Part shown: one piece after another, positions 1 to 8,742 of the stretch | How the letters are laid out: every line of letters starts with the position of its first letter | Numbering within the stretch: position 1 is the stretch's first letter | From: Bacillota bacterium | Lineage (GTDB): Bacteria; Bacillota; DSM-12270; Thermacetogeniales; Thermacetogeniaceae | Direction of reading: 5' to 3' | DNA length: 64,000 nt | Assembly (NCBI GenBank): GCA_029907475.1 | Contig: JARYLU010000013.1 | Coordinates: forward strand, 1-64,000 | Position numbers and translations under genes: made by a program | Notes under the pieces: generated by a model | What the model saw: only the letters and a program-made list of their open reading frames with translations | Database searches by the model: none | What the model was told of the DNA's origin: nothing

Positions 1-316
1 CGATCCACCCCGTAGCCCCGGCCTTTTTCCCTTCCTCTTTTTTGTCTGCCTGCGATTCCGTTGTCAGCATCAGAATTGGAGTGAAGCGATAACCCGGCTG
101 GGCGCGCACGGCCTTGATCAGCCCGATACCATCGAGCTTTGGCATGTTCAGGTCGGTTATCAGAAGGTGAAATCTCTCGGAAGCGCTCTTTGCTTTCCCC
201 AGGGCCTCTTCGCCATCTGAAGCAAGTTCTACTTCGTAGCCGGCCCGCTCGAGAACCAGCTTGACGCTCGTCCGGACAGTTGCCGAGTCGTCCACCGCAA
301 GGATCTTCCTGCCCAT
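1..316 (-). CDS. CheY-like response regulator (3' end outside window)
   Basis: Single receiver domain, cut by the left edge after about 105 residues. The start MGRKILAVDDSATVR carries the acidic pair. The phosphoacceptor aspartate is in LLITDLNMPKLDG and the switch threonine in MLTTES; the C-terminal lysine motif lies outside. The ATG at 316 follows a good GAGGAGG ribosome site. No output domain is seen in the visible part, so it probably acts as a diffusible phosphoacceptor for the CheA of the same operon. It lies 18 bp downstream of the receptor-like gene and is the most distal operon gene visible. A fused effector domain beyond the edge cannot be excluded. Confidence 0.88.
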   Translation of the reverse strand, partial: MGRKILAVDDSATVRTSVKLVLERAGYEVELASDGEEALGKAKSASERFHLLITDLNMPKLDGIGLIKAVRAQPGYRFTPILMLTTESQADKKEEGKKAGATGWI

Positions 317-334
317 GCGGAAACCTCCTCGCCC

Positions 335-1495
335 TCAAAAAAGTTCCACATTATCCCCGAATTCCGCAAAAACCCTGCCAACCCTTCCCTCATTAAGGCA
401 CTTCTGCCCCGTCACGACCTCGTGGTGCAACCTCTCCACCCGTGTCGTGTAAACCTTCTGAATTCGCTCGAGTATCGAGACAGCAGAACTCTCGAAATCG
501 CCACAAGAAATTGTTTCCTCAGCTCCATTGAGTTCGCTGTAAAGTTCTTTCAAGACGCTTCTCATATTGACAAGTTTCTGTGTAAAAAGATCCTGAAACT
601 GCAGCACCTCTACGGCTTTGCCGATATTTTCTAGGACTTCGCAGAGCTCCATCCTCGCTTTGGTTAAGCCGGCAACAATAACCTCTACCCCTTTCTCCAG
701 CTCACGGAGGCCCGATCCGAGACTCCTTTCCGCCTCTTCTACAAAAACCGCAGCCTGCCTTGCCTTGCTTTCAAGCTCCCCGGCAAAATCCTCAAACCGC
801 CGAACCTGCAGGCTCAGATGCGCGGCTAACTCCTCGATGGATTTTACGGATTCACCCACCATCCCGGTCAATTTCTTGATCTCTTCGGCAATCACCATAA
901 AGCCGCGCCCGAGCGAGCCCAACCGTGCCGCTTCGATGCCGGCATTTAGCGCCAGAAGATTTGTCTGGCGCAGGATGGCCTTAATCCGCGAGGCGGCCTC
1001 GCGAAATTGTTCGGTCCGGAAGCTTTCCAGGATCCCCATATAAGTGGTGCTGATCCCGAGAAACTCCGAGACTGCGGCCTTGCTCGCATCAACAAGCTGC
1101 AGGGCGGACTCCCGGCTCGCCTCCACAAGACTGCCTGCGCTCCTCCCCTGCTCAGAAGCGAGACCGGCAAGCATCTCCTGAAGCTGGGCAATTCCGGCGT
1201 TTGCCCGCGCCACCATCTCGCCGACGGCGCCTGCCCACTTTTCCCCGGCTTCGTTTATCTCCTCCAGCGCTTCCCCGATCACCCTTTCCATCACCTGGAC
1301 CACGCTTCTGGTAACACTTACAAACTTAAGCAACACACTTTCGTCGTTCAGCCCTTCTTCCCGGGGAGCCGGCCCCGCCTGGTTGCCTCTCTGCCCTGCT
1401 CCCTCGCTTTTCTCAAATAAAAGCCTGCTCAAAAGGCAGGCGCCGGCCGCGCCCAGGGCTGCCCCGAGCAGAAGGGTCAGGAAAAATGCCAGCAA
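335..1495 (-). CDS. membrane-anchored methyl-accepting chemotaxis-type signalling protein
   Basis: 386 residues. An N-terminal hydrophobic segment (about residues 2-26) is followed directly by a coiled-coil region. The receptor hairpin tip, including [15 protein letters not shown], lies around residues 175-205. There is no recognisable periplasmic or PAS sensing domain, so it has the signalling module without a classical ligand-binding module. It may sense membrane state or take input from the STAS protein encoded just upstream (1 bp gap). The tip motif is what binds CheA and CheW in this family. It could also serve as a localisation or scaffold protein rather than a true receptor. Confidence 0.85.
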   Translation of the reverse strand: MLAFFLTLLLGAALGAAGACLLSRLLFEKSEGAGQRGNQAGPAPREEGLNDESVLLKFVSVTRSVVQVMERVIGEALEEINEAGEKWAGAVGEMVARANAGIAQLQEMLAGLASEQGRSAGSLVEASRESALQLVDASKAAVSEFLGISTTYMGILESFRTEQFREAASRIKAILRQTNLLALNAGIEAARLGSLGRGFMVIAEEIKKLTGMVGESVKSIEELAAHLSLQVRRFEDFAGELESKARQAAVFVEEAERSLGSGLRELEKGVEVIVAGLTKARMELCEVLENIGKAVEVLQFQDLFTQKLVNMRSVLKELYSELNGAEETISCGDFESSAVSILERIQKVYTTRVERLHHEVVTGQKCLNEGRVGRVFAEFGDNVELF

Positions 1496-1496
1496 G

Positions 1497-1754
1497 TCAG
1501 AGCACCTCGACTATCTCCAGGAATTTGCGGATCCTGGTGCTTAAGGGTGGGATCGCGGAAACAGAACCGGCTTCGTGCCAGAAGGCAAAAAGGAGCTGGA
1601 AAATGCTGAAGTCGAAATCTTCAAGGTCTCGCAGATCAAGAACAGGGCTCTGAGCTTCTTTCAGATCGAGCAGTGCATGCTTGAGGTCAGGCGCGTCATC
1701 CACGGAGAGGCGGCCAACCAGAGAAAGGACGTTGTCCTTCTTGACAAGCGGCAT
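1497..1754 (-). CDS. small STAS-domain-like protein
   Basis: 85 residues from the ATG at 1754, which follows a GAGGTG ribosome site; a TTG five codons earlier is possible but less well placed. The order of strands and helices ([20 protein letters not shown], then [20 protein letters not shown]) resembles anti-sigma-factor-antagonist STAS domains. In place of the usual phosphorylated serine in D-S-G it has DFDFSIF, so a serine is near the expected site. It sits between cheA and the receptor-like gene and starts within the end of cheA, which implies co-translation. STAS proteins occur in some chemosensory operons as input or output adaptors; its partner here is unknown. Confidence 0.65.
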   Translation of the reverse strand: MPLVKKDNVLSLVGRLSVDDAPDLKHALLDLKEAQSPVLDLRDLEDFDFSIFQLLFAFWHEAGSVSAIPPLSTRIRKFLEIVEVL

Positions 1755-1765
1755 AGTTCCACACC

Positions 1766-4408
1766 TCAAATCATTTCTTTTGGATTGAGAACAAGCAAAA
1801 CGCTGCCATCAGAAAGAAGAGAGGCGCCGGAGTACAGCTTGATGCCGGCAAGGTCTCCGGGAAGCGGTTTCAGGAGCACCTCCACCTCCTGGTCGAGCGA
1901 ATCCACAGCAAGACCAACTCCGTCTCTCAAGACTACAACCGAGCGGCTCCCGTGCAGCTTTCCCGGCAGGCCCAACAGCTCTCTTAAGCAGACCACAGAA
2001 ATCACCTTCTCCCTCAGGGAAATCATGCCCTTCCTGCCAAGGTCCCGGACCTGTTCCGGGCGGAGGCGCACGACCTCCCGCACCTCCTCCAGGGGAATCC
2101 CGAAAATCCCGTCATCTACCCGCACAACCAGAACCCTGGTGGTGGCAAGAGTAAGCGGAAGCTCCAGACGGACCGCAAAACCAGACCCCGGGACATTGGA
2201 AACTTCCACATTACCGCCTAAATGATCAACAACTTCTTTTACCACATCCATTCCCACGCCGCGCCCCGAGAGATCGCTTGCCTCATCCCGCGTAGAAAAA
2301 CCCGGATGAAAAATAAGGCGCAAGGCTTCGTCATCGGAAAGCTGCCCCGCCTCTTCTTCCCCGATCAGCCCCTTCTCAACCGCAGTTTTTCTGATCCGGC
2401 CGGGATCCACCCCCCTCCCGTCATCAACAACTTCGATAAAGACGAAGGGGCCTGCCTGACCCGCCCGCAAGATCAGCGTACCCTCGGGGGTTTTGCCAAG
2501 ATTAACCCTCTCCTCAGGCAGCTCGATCCCGTGGTCGAGAGAGTTGCGTACGAGGTGAACCAGAGGTTCAGAAATTTTTTCCAGCACCGTTTTGTCCAGT
2601 TGGGTTTCTTCGCCTTCGATGACGAGTTTTACCTTCTTTCCGAGGTTTTTGCTGGCGTCCCGGACAAAGCGCGGGAAGCGCTGGAAGACCTGAGAAACCG
2701 GGAGGAGACGGAAATTCATTGCGAGGTCCTGCAGCTCGCGGCTGATCTGCTCGATCACCTGATACTTCTCTTTCAGCTCTCTGGCAGCTTCCGGAACTCC
2801 CCAGACGGCTTCAAGCTTCCGCACCAGGTAGGGAAGGCTGTTTTTGGCAATCACCAGCTCTCCGGCAAGCTCAAAAAGCCTTTCCACGCGCGCCTCCTCA
2901 ACGCGGAGAAACCTCCTCTTGCCCCGAATTCCCGGCACCGGATCACCAGGGACCTGGATCTCGGAGGCCGAAAAAACCTCGCCCCCGGCCCCGTTTTCAC
3001 CTCTTAACTCCACCTCGAGAAGGTCTACTATTTTAAGAAGAGGGTCCCAATCGCGCTCCGGAAGAAGCCGGCACCTCTCGGCAACATCAGCGCGCCCCAG
3101 AGCCAGGGCAACAGATGAGAGCACGCGGCGGAGCGAAGGCTCCGCGAGGTCCTCCCGGCCCTTGTTCAGAGAGAGATAAAGCCTTTGCTGGCGCAAGATC
3201 TCTCCCAACATTTCCTTTCTCTCCCCGGACAAGACCCTGATCGCCCCTTTTTCCGCCTCATCCCCGTCATCTTCGGAGCCGGCAAAGACAGCATCCAGGA
3301 CCAGGTTCATCATACCTAAGGCTTCTTCCAGCTTCGGCTCCGCATCACCGTCAACCCCGCGGCAAACGCAATCCCAGAGCGCCCAGGCAAAAACACATAG
3401 GGCAAAGACGACGCGGCGGCTGAGAGCGTGGTAGTAGGTCTCTCCGGCAGCCTGAAAAACTGTTTCCTTTAACTGGGAAGCCATCTCTAGAAGCGGCCTT
3501 TCCCCGGCGGTGCCGCGGGAAAGAGAAAGCTGCAGCTCGCGCAAAATGCTTCTGATGCGATTGATATATTCACCAGCCACCCTCTGCACGCCAACCCGCG
3601 CTCCTTCGCTCAAGTCGAGATCCGGCACGATGTTTTCAAAGCTGATTTCCCGGATCAAGACGAAGTTGCGGTCGGGATCGAGAAACTCCACAATTTCCTT
3701 GAGCTCGCGGGCCTTCCCCGGCGTCTTTCTGATATAGATCTCGAACCACATGTAGGCGCGTTCGGGATCGATTTGTTCAAGAGAGGGAAGCTCCCCGGCA
3801 TGACGAACAAACTCAAGAGGTTCCCCCACTTCCAGGAAATCTTCGATGATGAGGAGGGGGTCCTGGCCGGTGAAGAAAATCTCGGGATCAAATCTCAACA
3901 CAACCTGGTAGACGCTGTAAACCCCTTCTTCAATGGAGTCAAAAATCTTTTTCCAGGACTCGGGAGCAAGCTTCAGCAAGTACTCATGCGCGGCCCCGGG
4001 CAGGGAAGAGGCGGCCTCGACCGGAACCCCTGAGACCTTGCTTAAACCAGAAAGCATGGTCAGGACCTCCGCGTGCCTCCTCTCGTCCCCTACCCCTCCT
4101 GCAGCAAAGGCAGCCACAAGCCCTTTCACGTAGTCGAATCCCTGGAAGAGAATATCGGCGAGTTCGCTGGTAAAGGCCTGATCACCAGAAATGATCTTTT
4201 CCAGCAGTTCCTCAAGAAGATGGGTTACCTCGGAAATCTGAGAGGCTCCCACAAGGCCGGCGGCACCCTTGAGGGTGTGGGCGCACCGGAAGAGTTCTCT
4301 TAACGCTCCTTCATCCTCCGGGTTTCTTTCCAGGGCCAGGACGAGGTCGCTCAAATCCTCCAGCAAGTCATTAGCCTCTTCGAGGAAGCCGGCCACCAGA
4401 TCACTCAC
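1766..4408 (-). CDS. cheA: CheA-type histidine kinase
   Basis: About 880 residues. The N-terminal phosphotransfer domain has the phosphorylated histidine at about residue 44 (FRCAHTLKGAAGLVG). A long middle region (about 130-480) has no clear domain. It is followed by a dimerisation helix pair, the ATPase core (LVRNSLDHGIELPEER near 620, DDGRGVD, GRGVGMDVV near 720) and a C-terminal CheW-like regulatory domain. The GTG at 4408 is chosen because GGAGG lies 9 nt upstream; the TTG at 4417 is too close to that site. It overlaps the preceding response-regulator gene by 8 bp. It is larger than typical CheA (650-700), mainly because of the middle region. It would phosphorylate the two CheY-like proteins and CheB encoded in the operon. 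Confidence 0.93.
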   Translation of the reverse strand: MSDLVAGFLEEANDLLEDLSDLVLALERNPEDEGALRELFRCAHTLKGAAGLVGASQISEVTHLLEELLEKIISGDQAFTSELADILFQGFDYVKGLVAAFAAGGVGDERRHAEVLTMLSGLSKVSGVPVEAASSLPGAAHEYLLKLAPESWKKIFDSIEEGVYSVYQVVLRFDPEIFFTGQDPLLIIEDFLEVGEPLEFVRHAGELPSLEQIDPERAYMWFEIYIRKTPGKARELKEIVEFLDPDRNFVLIREISFENIVPDLDLSEGARVGVQRVAGEYINRIRSILRELQLSLSRGTAGERPLLEMASQLKETVFQAAGETYYHALSRRVVFALCVFAWALWDCVCRGVDGDAEPKLEEALGMMNLVLDAVFAGSEDDGDEAEKGAIRVLSGERKEMLGEILRQQRLYLSLNKGREDLAEPSLRRVLSSVALALGRADVAERCRLLPERDWDPLLKIVDLLEVELRGENGAGGEVFSASEIQVPGDPVPGIRGKRRFLRVEEARVERLFELAGELVIAKNSLPYLVRKLEAVWGVPEAARELKEKYQVIEQISRELQDLAMNFRLLPVSQVFQRFPRFVRDASKNLGKKVKLVIEGEETQLDKTVLEKISEPLVHLVRNSLDHGIELPEERVNLGKTPEGTLILRAGQAGPFVFIEVVDDGRGVDPGRIRKTAVEKGLIGEEEAGQLSDDEALRLIFHPGFSTRDEASDLSGRGVGMDVVKEVVDHLGGNVEVSNVPGSGFAVRLELPLTLATTRVLVVRVDDGIFGIPLEEVREVVRLRPEQVRDLGRKGMISLREKVISVVCLRELLGLPGKLHGSRSVVVLRDGVGLAVDSLDQEVEVLLKPLPGDLAGIKLYSGASLLSDGSVLLVLNPKEMI

Positions 4409-4784
4409 CGGGCACAACCTCCCCGGTCAAAATGAGACAAGCCTCGGCTAAGGCCTGCGGGGCCACGGGTTTTACGAAGTGAACGTTGGCTCCAGCGCAG
4501 AGACTCATCTTCAGGTCATCGTCGGTTCTTTCAGAGGAGATCACGACAGCAGGAACGGCTGCCAGCTCAGGGTTCGCCCGCACCTCTCTGAGGAAATCCA
4601 GGCCTGTTCCCTTCGTCATGTTGATATCCACCAGGTAAATGTCGAACTCCGCCTGTAAAGCCTTTTCTAAGGCCTCGTACCCGTTCACTGCCTCTGCTGC
4701 GGTAAATCCGGCGGACTCTAAGACTTTTCTGTGATAACTCCGGACTGTTGAAGAATCATCGACAATAAGAACTCTCCTCCCCAT
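4401..4784 (-). CDS. CheY-like response regulator
   Basis: 127-residue single receiver domain. MGRRVLIVDDSSTVR carries the acidic pair, the phosphoacceptor is in YLVDINMTKGTG, the switch serine in VVISSERT, and HFVKPV supplies the conserved lysine. The ATG at 4784 was chosen because the receiver fold begins at once and TGAGG lies about 9 nt upstream. Its end overlaps the start of cheA (GTGAGTGA), so the two are translationally coupled. It is a likely direct phosphorylation target of CheA, acting on the motor or another effector. Confidence 0.88.
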   Translation of the reverse strand: MGRRVLIVDDSSTVRSYHRKVLESAGFTAAEAVNGYEALEKALQAEFDIYLVDINMTKGTGLDFLREVRANPELAAVPAVVISSERTDDDLKMSLCAGANVHFVKPVAPQALAEACLILTGEVVPGE

Positions 4785-4795
4785 CTCAAAAAACC

Positions 4796-5629
4796 TCACT
4801 TCTGGTAGATAATGGCGTTTTTAAACTTTCTGATCCGGAAAATTGGCGAAATCCTGCTCATCGACTCGGAATGTCCGAGAAAAACAAAGCCGCCGGGGCG
4901 AAGTGATTCGTAGAAAAGGAGGGCAACTTCACGCCTTGACCTCTCGTCGAAATAAATGAGCACGTTCCGGCAGAAGATGGCGTCGAAGTCCTGCATCTCG
5001 CGCATCCGGGCGCGGTCGCGCAGGTTGAGCTGATAAAAACGCACTTTCTTCTTGGGGCCCGGGAAAACGTGGTAGCTTCCACCACGCCATACAAGGTATT
5101 TTTCAAGATAGGGAAGAGGCATTTCCCTGACAGCGCGCTCCTCGTATACCCCCATCCCGGCCTTTTGGAGTGCTTCTGTGTTAATGTCAGTAGCATGCAC
5201 TTCAAACTCGCAGCTTTCAGAATCCAACATTTCCTGCAAGATGATGGCCAGAGTGTAGGCCTCCTCGCCGGTAGAACAGCCTGCAGACCAGATCCTGATC
5301 TTCCGGGCCTCAGCGCGGGCGCGGAACAAAATCTCCGGAAGCACCTCTTCGGCAAAGCACTTCAGTTGGTCGTACTCTCTGAAAAAGTACGTCTCGTTTA
5401 CGGTAAGCAGGTTCACCAGGGCCTGGAACTCCGATTCTGAGGGATCGCTGCGCAGAAAGTGGAAGTATTCCCGGAACTCCCCGCGGCCCGCGAGGTGCAT
5501 GCGTTCAAAAACGCGCTTTTCTACATAGTAGCGTTTGTTCTCGTCGTAGAAGATCCCTGTTTTGCGCCAGATGTATTCCGTAAGCCGGGCAAATTCTTCT
5601 TTCGAAATCGTGAAGGAGTTATTCCTCAC
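4796..5629 (-). CDS. cheR: chemotaxis protein methyltransferase CheR
   Basis: 277 residues. The N-terminal helical CheR domain (about 8-75) is followed by the S-adenosylmethionine-binding fold. Recognisable family stretches are LTVNETYFFRE, IRIWSAGCSTGEEAYTLA and FDAIFCRNVLIYFDE. It methylates glutamates on receptor signalling helices and opposes CheB encoded two genes upstream. The start is GTG with GGGGGT upstream, overlapping the end of the HEAT-repeat gene by 11 bp. No tetratricopeptide extension is present, so it is the minimal form. Confidence 0.95.
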   Translation of the reverse strand: MRNNSFTISKEEFARLTEYIWRKTGIFYDENKRYYVEKRVFERMHLAGRGEFREYFHFLRSDPSESEFQALVNLLTVNETYFFREYDQLKCFAEEVLPEILFRARAEARKIRIWSAGCSTGEEAYTLAIILQEMLDSESCEFEVHATDINTEALQKAGMGVYEERAVREMPLPYLEKYLVWRGGSYHVFPGPKKKVRFYQLNLRDRARMREMQDFDAIFCRNVLIYFDERSRREVALLFYESLRPGGFVFLGHSESMSRISPIFRIRKFKNAIIYQK

Positions 5630-6200
5630 AACTTACCCCCATTTTCGAGAGAGCAGTCTCCACAGCAAAATCTAAATAAGGGTTGGAAAGGCGGGAACGC
5701 GCCTGACAGATCGCCTCCCTGTCTTGGGAGGAGCCGCCAAGCTCTCCTAAATACTCCACCGCGCTCCCCACTACGTTCACGTCTGGATCTGTCAGCACAA
5801 CCTCGCGGAGCAAGGGCAAGGCGCCGGAGAAGTGCCCCTCCCCAGCCACCCTCACGGCAAGAAGGCGGACATCGGGGTCTGGGTCGCAAAGCAGCGCCCT
5901 GACCACGTGTTCCGCTTTATCCCCTAACTCCTGGAGAATTTCCGCGGCAGCGTTTCTGACGTAAGCATCGCTGCTCCTCAGGAGCCTCGCTGCTTCCTCG
6001 CCCACCTCCGCCGTTCCAATGCGGCAAAGAGACACAAGGCAGGCCTCCTGAACAGCGCGGCACTCATCGCTTTCGAGGCGAGAGACAAGACCGCTGACTG
6101 CTTCAAATGAAGGGTGGTCCCCCAGTTCCTCCGCCGCCCGCAGTCTTTCCGCCGCGTCCTGGCCTTCAAGCAAACCCAGAAGTCCCCTTAAATCCCTCAA
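5619..6200 (-). CDS. HEAT-repeat protein in chemosensory operon
   Basis: About 193 residues made of repeated helical pairs (for example SSDAYVRNAAAEILQELGD and DPDPDVRLLAVRVAGEG), typical of PBS-lyase/HEAT repeats. The fold implies a protein-binding scaffold rather than an enzyme. A TTG at 6200 has GGAGGGG 7 nt upstream; an in-frame ATG at 6221 lacks a site. The gene overlaps cheB at its start and cheR at its end, so it is embedded between the two adaptation enzymes and may tether them or a receptor to each other. The binding partner is not visible from sequence. Confidence 0.75.
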   Translation of the reverse strand: MRDLRGLLGLLEGQDAAERLRAAEELGDHPSFEAVSGLVSRLESDECRAVQEACLVSLCRIGTAEVGEEAARLLRSSDAYVRNAAAEILQELGDKAEHVVRALLCDPDPDVRLLAVRVAGEGHFSGALPLLREVVLTDPDVNVVGSAVEYLGELGGSSQDREAICQARSRLSNPYLDFAVETALSKMGVSCEE

Positions 6201-7269
6201 AATTCTTCCCCTCCACGGCATTCACAATCAACCTGGGGATTTCGTAAGCAGGTGCCAGGACCCCTGCCCCGCCGCGCTCCCAAACCTCGCGGGGCATCCC
6301 CCAAACAACGGCCGTTTCTTCGGACTCGGCGATGGTGCGGCCCCCTCCCCTCTTAATCAAAGCCATTTCGTCCGCGCCGTCACTTCCCATTCCGGTGAGC
6401 ATCACCCCGACGATTTGATTGTCCTTCACAAACTGGCGCAGGCTCTGGAGGGTAACTCCCACCGAAGGAACGTACAGGGAGCCGCGGGGTTCCCGGGAGA
6501 GGCGCGTCACCAGCTCCCTCTTTCCCGCCCCCCGGCTGAATTTCAGGTGGCAGCCCCCGCGCGCCACCACAATCGACCCTCTCGCCAGGGGCTCCCCATC
6601 TTCGGCCTCTTTCACATGCAAGGCGCAGGCTTCGTTGAGACGTGAAGCAAAGTACCTGGTAAAACCTTCAGGCATGTGCTGGACAACCACCACCGGGGCA
6701 GGAAGATCTCCCGGCAGTCGGGGCAGGACTTCGCCAAGGGTCTTCGGCCCCCCTGTTGAAACCCCGATGACAACAACCTTTTCGAACGAAGAGCTCGAAG
6801 AAACTGCTGGCTTCCGGGGGGCAGCAGCACGCTGCCGCCCCCTCGAAACAGACGCATAATTTTTCAGATTTGCTCTTGCCGCAGCCTTTACCTTTCTCCT
6901 GATTTCCTCGCCCACTTGGTCGATACCCAGGGAAACTGTTCCCTCAGGCTTCGCGACGCACTCCACTGCTCCAAGCTCAAATGCCTCGAAAGTAGCCAGT
7001 GCCCCCCGCTGGGTGAGAGAAGAAACGACCACCACAGGGCACGGAGCAGCGTGCATGATATACTGGAGGGCGGTGAGTCCGTCCATTTTAGGCATGTTCA
7101 AATCAAGGGTGATTACATCGGGTCTCAGCGCAAGGTTCTTTTCTACAGCTTCTTCTCCGTCCCGCGCCATCTCGACAACTTCGAAGCCGGGGTCTTCCTC
7201 AAGGATCTTCCTGAGGTACTTCCTCATAAGGGCAGAGTCGTCAACCACCAGAACCCTGATCCGTCTCAT
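6166..7269 (-). CDS. cheB: CheB protein-glutamate methylesterase/deamidase
   Basis: About 367 residues. The N-terminal receiver domain has phosphoacceptor D56 (ITLDLNMPKMDG) and CVAKPEG as the lysine motif. A variable linker leads to the C-terminal esterase with the catalytic triad visible as Ser in GVSTGGP, His in QHMPEGFT and Asp in GMGSDGA. It removes methyl groups from receptors when phosphorylated by CheA. ATG 7269 and the GTG immediately before it are both possible starts. It overlaps the triple-CheW gene by 29 bp and the HEAT gene downstream by about 35 bp. Confidence 0.95.
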   Translation of the reverse strand: MRRIRVLVVDDSALMRKYLRKILEEDPGFEVVEMARDGEEAVEKNLALRPDVITLDLNMPKMDGLTALQYIMHAAPCPVVVVSSLTQRGALATFEAFELGAVECVAKPEGTVSLGIDQVGEEIRRKVKAAARANLKNYASVSRGRQRAAAPRKPAVSSSSSFEKVVVIGVSTGGPKTLGEVLPRLPGDLPAPVVVVQHMPEGFTRYFASRLNEACALHVKEAEDGEPLARGSIVVARGGCHLKFSRGAGKRELVTRLSREPRGSLYVPSVGVTLQSLRQFVKDNQIVGVMLTGMGSDGADEMALIKRGGGRTIAESEETAVVWGMPREVWERGGAGVLAPAYEIPRLIVNAVEGKNFEGFKGTSGFA

Positions 7270-8731
7270 CACGAAACTTCTCTAATTCGCTCCTTTCCTT
7301 TTTGTTGAGAAGTTGCAAAAGATCGAGCAGGATCAGGATGCGCTCGCCCCGGCGCGCCTTCCCGATCCCGCTCAAAAAACCGGTGTCGTCAGACTCCAGG
7401 AAGACCTCGGGAACCTGCTCAACATCCCGCCGGGAGATTTTCAGGACCTCGCGCACCGCATCAACAACCAACCCCGTCCTGGTATCACCGAGGTCGACCA
7501 CGACGATCCTGTGCGCCTCGCTCCTGCTTTGCTTCTCCAGCCCGAAGCGTGTGCGCAGGTCGACAACGGGAATCACCTGCCCTCTAATGTTGACAACCCC
7601 TTCGGTAAACTCCGGGGCTTTGGGAACGGCAAAGATTTGGGGAACTCTGATGATTTCCTGCACCTGGGAAATAGGAGCGCCGTATTCCTCCCCTGCAAGC
7701 AAAAAAGTGACGTACTGGTCCTCGTCATTCCCCAGGTCCTGGTTTTCCTGAGCTTCAGCTTCCTGATCCTGATCGAGCACCGCGGACTCGAAGCCCGATA
7801 CAACACTAAACAATTTTTCGGCATCAAGGACGTTCACGAGCCTCTCGTCGCCAAGCTTGCACACTCCGCTAATAAACTCCGAGTCCTTCGTTCTGAGGAG
7901 GGCGGGAACAGGTTCAATGTGCTTTTCAGATACCCGGAGAACCTCCGAAACGCTGTCAACAGCAAAACCGGCAGTGATTCTCCTCAGGTCGTTGACGAGG
8001 TTCACCACAACAACGCGGCACCGCTCGTCAAGTTCCCTCTCGCCCATGCCAAGCAGGCTTCCCAGGCGGACAAGAGGAAGGAGCTTCCCCCTTAAGGTGG
8101 CCAGGCCCTCGCAATAATCAGGGGCGCCGGGCACCTTGCTGATCGTCTTGGGAAGGTGCAAAATCTCCTGGACATCCATGATGTCAACGGCATATTCTTC
8201 GTCCCTCACGCGAAAGCTGACAAACTGGTGCTCCTGGCCCTGGTCGCCTTCCGATCTTTCCCGAACATCCATGGAGGCAGCACGCCGTGCCGCCGCCCCG
8301 GTTTTTTTCTCAAGGCGCGGAAAAAGCCGGGCCACATTGACTACCAACACCAAGGCATCTTCTCCTGTCTTAGCCACTCCCTCAACGAACTCGTCGCGCC
8401 CGGCTTCCCTGGCCTCGATATCCTTGAGGGCCACAGTCACAACATCAGAAACGCGGTCCACGACAAATCCCAGTTTTCTTCCCTGGTAGTCGATCACGAT
8501 GACGCGGCTCGCTTCGTCAAAGTCCCTCCGCTCGAGGCCAAAACGCACCCTGCTGTTCACCACGGTGAGGATCGTGCCCCTGAGGTTGGCCAGGCCTTCT
8601 ACATAGGGAGGGGCAAGAGGTGTCTTTGTTAAAGCAGGCACTCTGATGATTTCCTGCACGAATTCGATGTCAACCCCGTATTTCTCCTTGCCAAGGTAAA
8701 AGGAAACAAGCTGCTTGGTTTCATCTGCCAT
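7241..8731 (-). CDS. cheW: triple CheW-domain adaptor protein
   Basis: 496 residues made of three consecutive CheW domains of about 140 residues each, beginning near residues 8, 165 and 335. Each repeats the family signature (FYLGKEKYGVDIEFVQEI, FRVRDEEYAVDIMDVQEIL, FLLAGEEYGAPISQVQEII) followed by EG(L/V)-x-N/T-L/I-RG and a V-V-N/R/D-L/R motif. Single CheW proteins bridge receptors and CheA; three linked domains could cross-link several receptor trimers or hold CheA multivalently. It begins 11 bp after the receptor gene and overlaps cheB. Acidic Gln/Glu-rich linkers separate domains 2 and 3. Confidence 0.92.
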   Translation of the reverse strand: MADETKQLVSFYLGKEKYGVDIEFVQEIIRVPALTKTPLAPPYVEGLANLRGTILTVVNSRVRFGLERRDFDEASRVIVIDYQGRKLGFVVDRVSDVVTVALKDIEAREAGRDEFVEGVAKTGEDALVLVVNVARLFPRLEKKTGAAARRAASMDVRERSEGDQGQEHQFVSFRVRDEEYAVDIMDVQEILHLPKTISKVPGAPDYCEGLATLRGKLLPLVRLGSLLGMGERELDERCRVVVVNLVNDLRRITAGFAVDSVSEVLRVSEKHIEPVPALLRTKDSEFISGVCKLGDERLVNVLDAEKLFSVVSGFESAVLDQDQEAEAQENQDLGNDEDQYVTFLLAGEEYGAPISQVQEIIRVPQIFAVPKAPEFTEGVVNIRGQVIPVVDLRTRFGLEKQSRSEAHRIVVVDLGDTRTGLVVDAVREVLKISRRDVEQVPEVFLESDDTGFLSGIGKARRGERILILLDLLQLLNKKERSELEKFRDETDQGSGG

Positions 8732-8742
8732 CGGTGACCCCC

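Noticed and set aside
2222-3007. 261-codon plus-strand frame opposite cheA
   Set aside because: Antisense shadow; the minus frame has all CheA motifs.
7313-8095. 260-codon plus-strand frame opposite the triple CheW gene
   Set aside because: Antisense shadow without ribosome site or domain resemblance.
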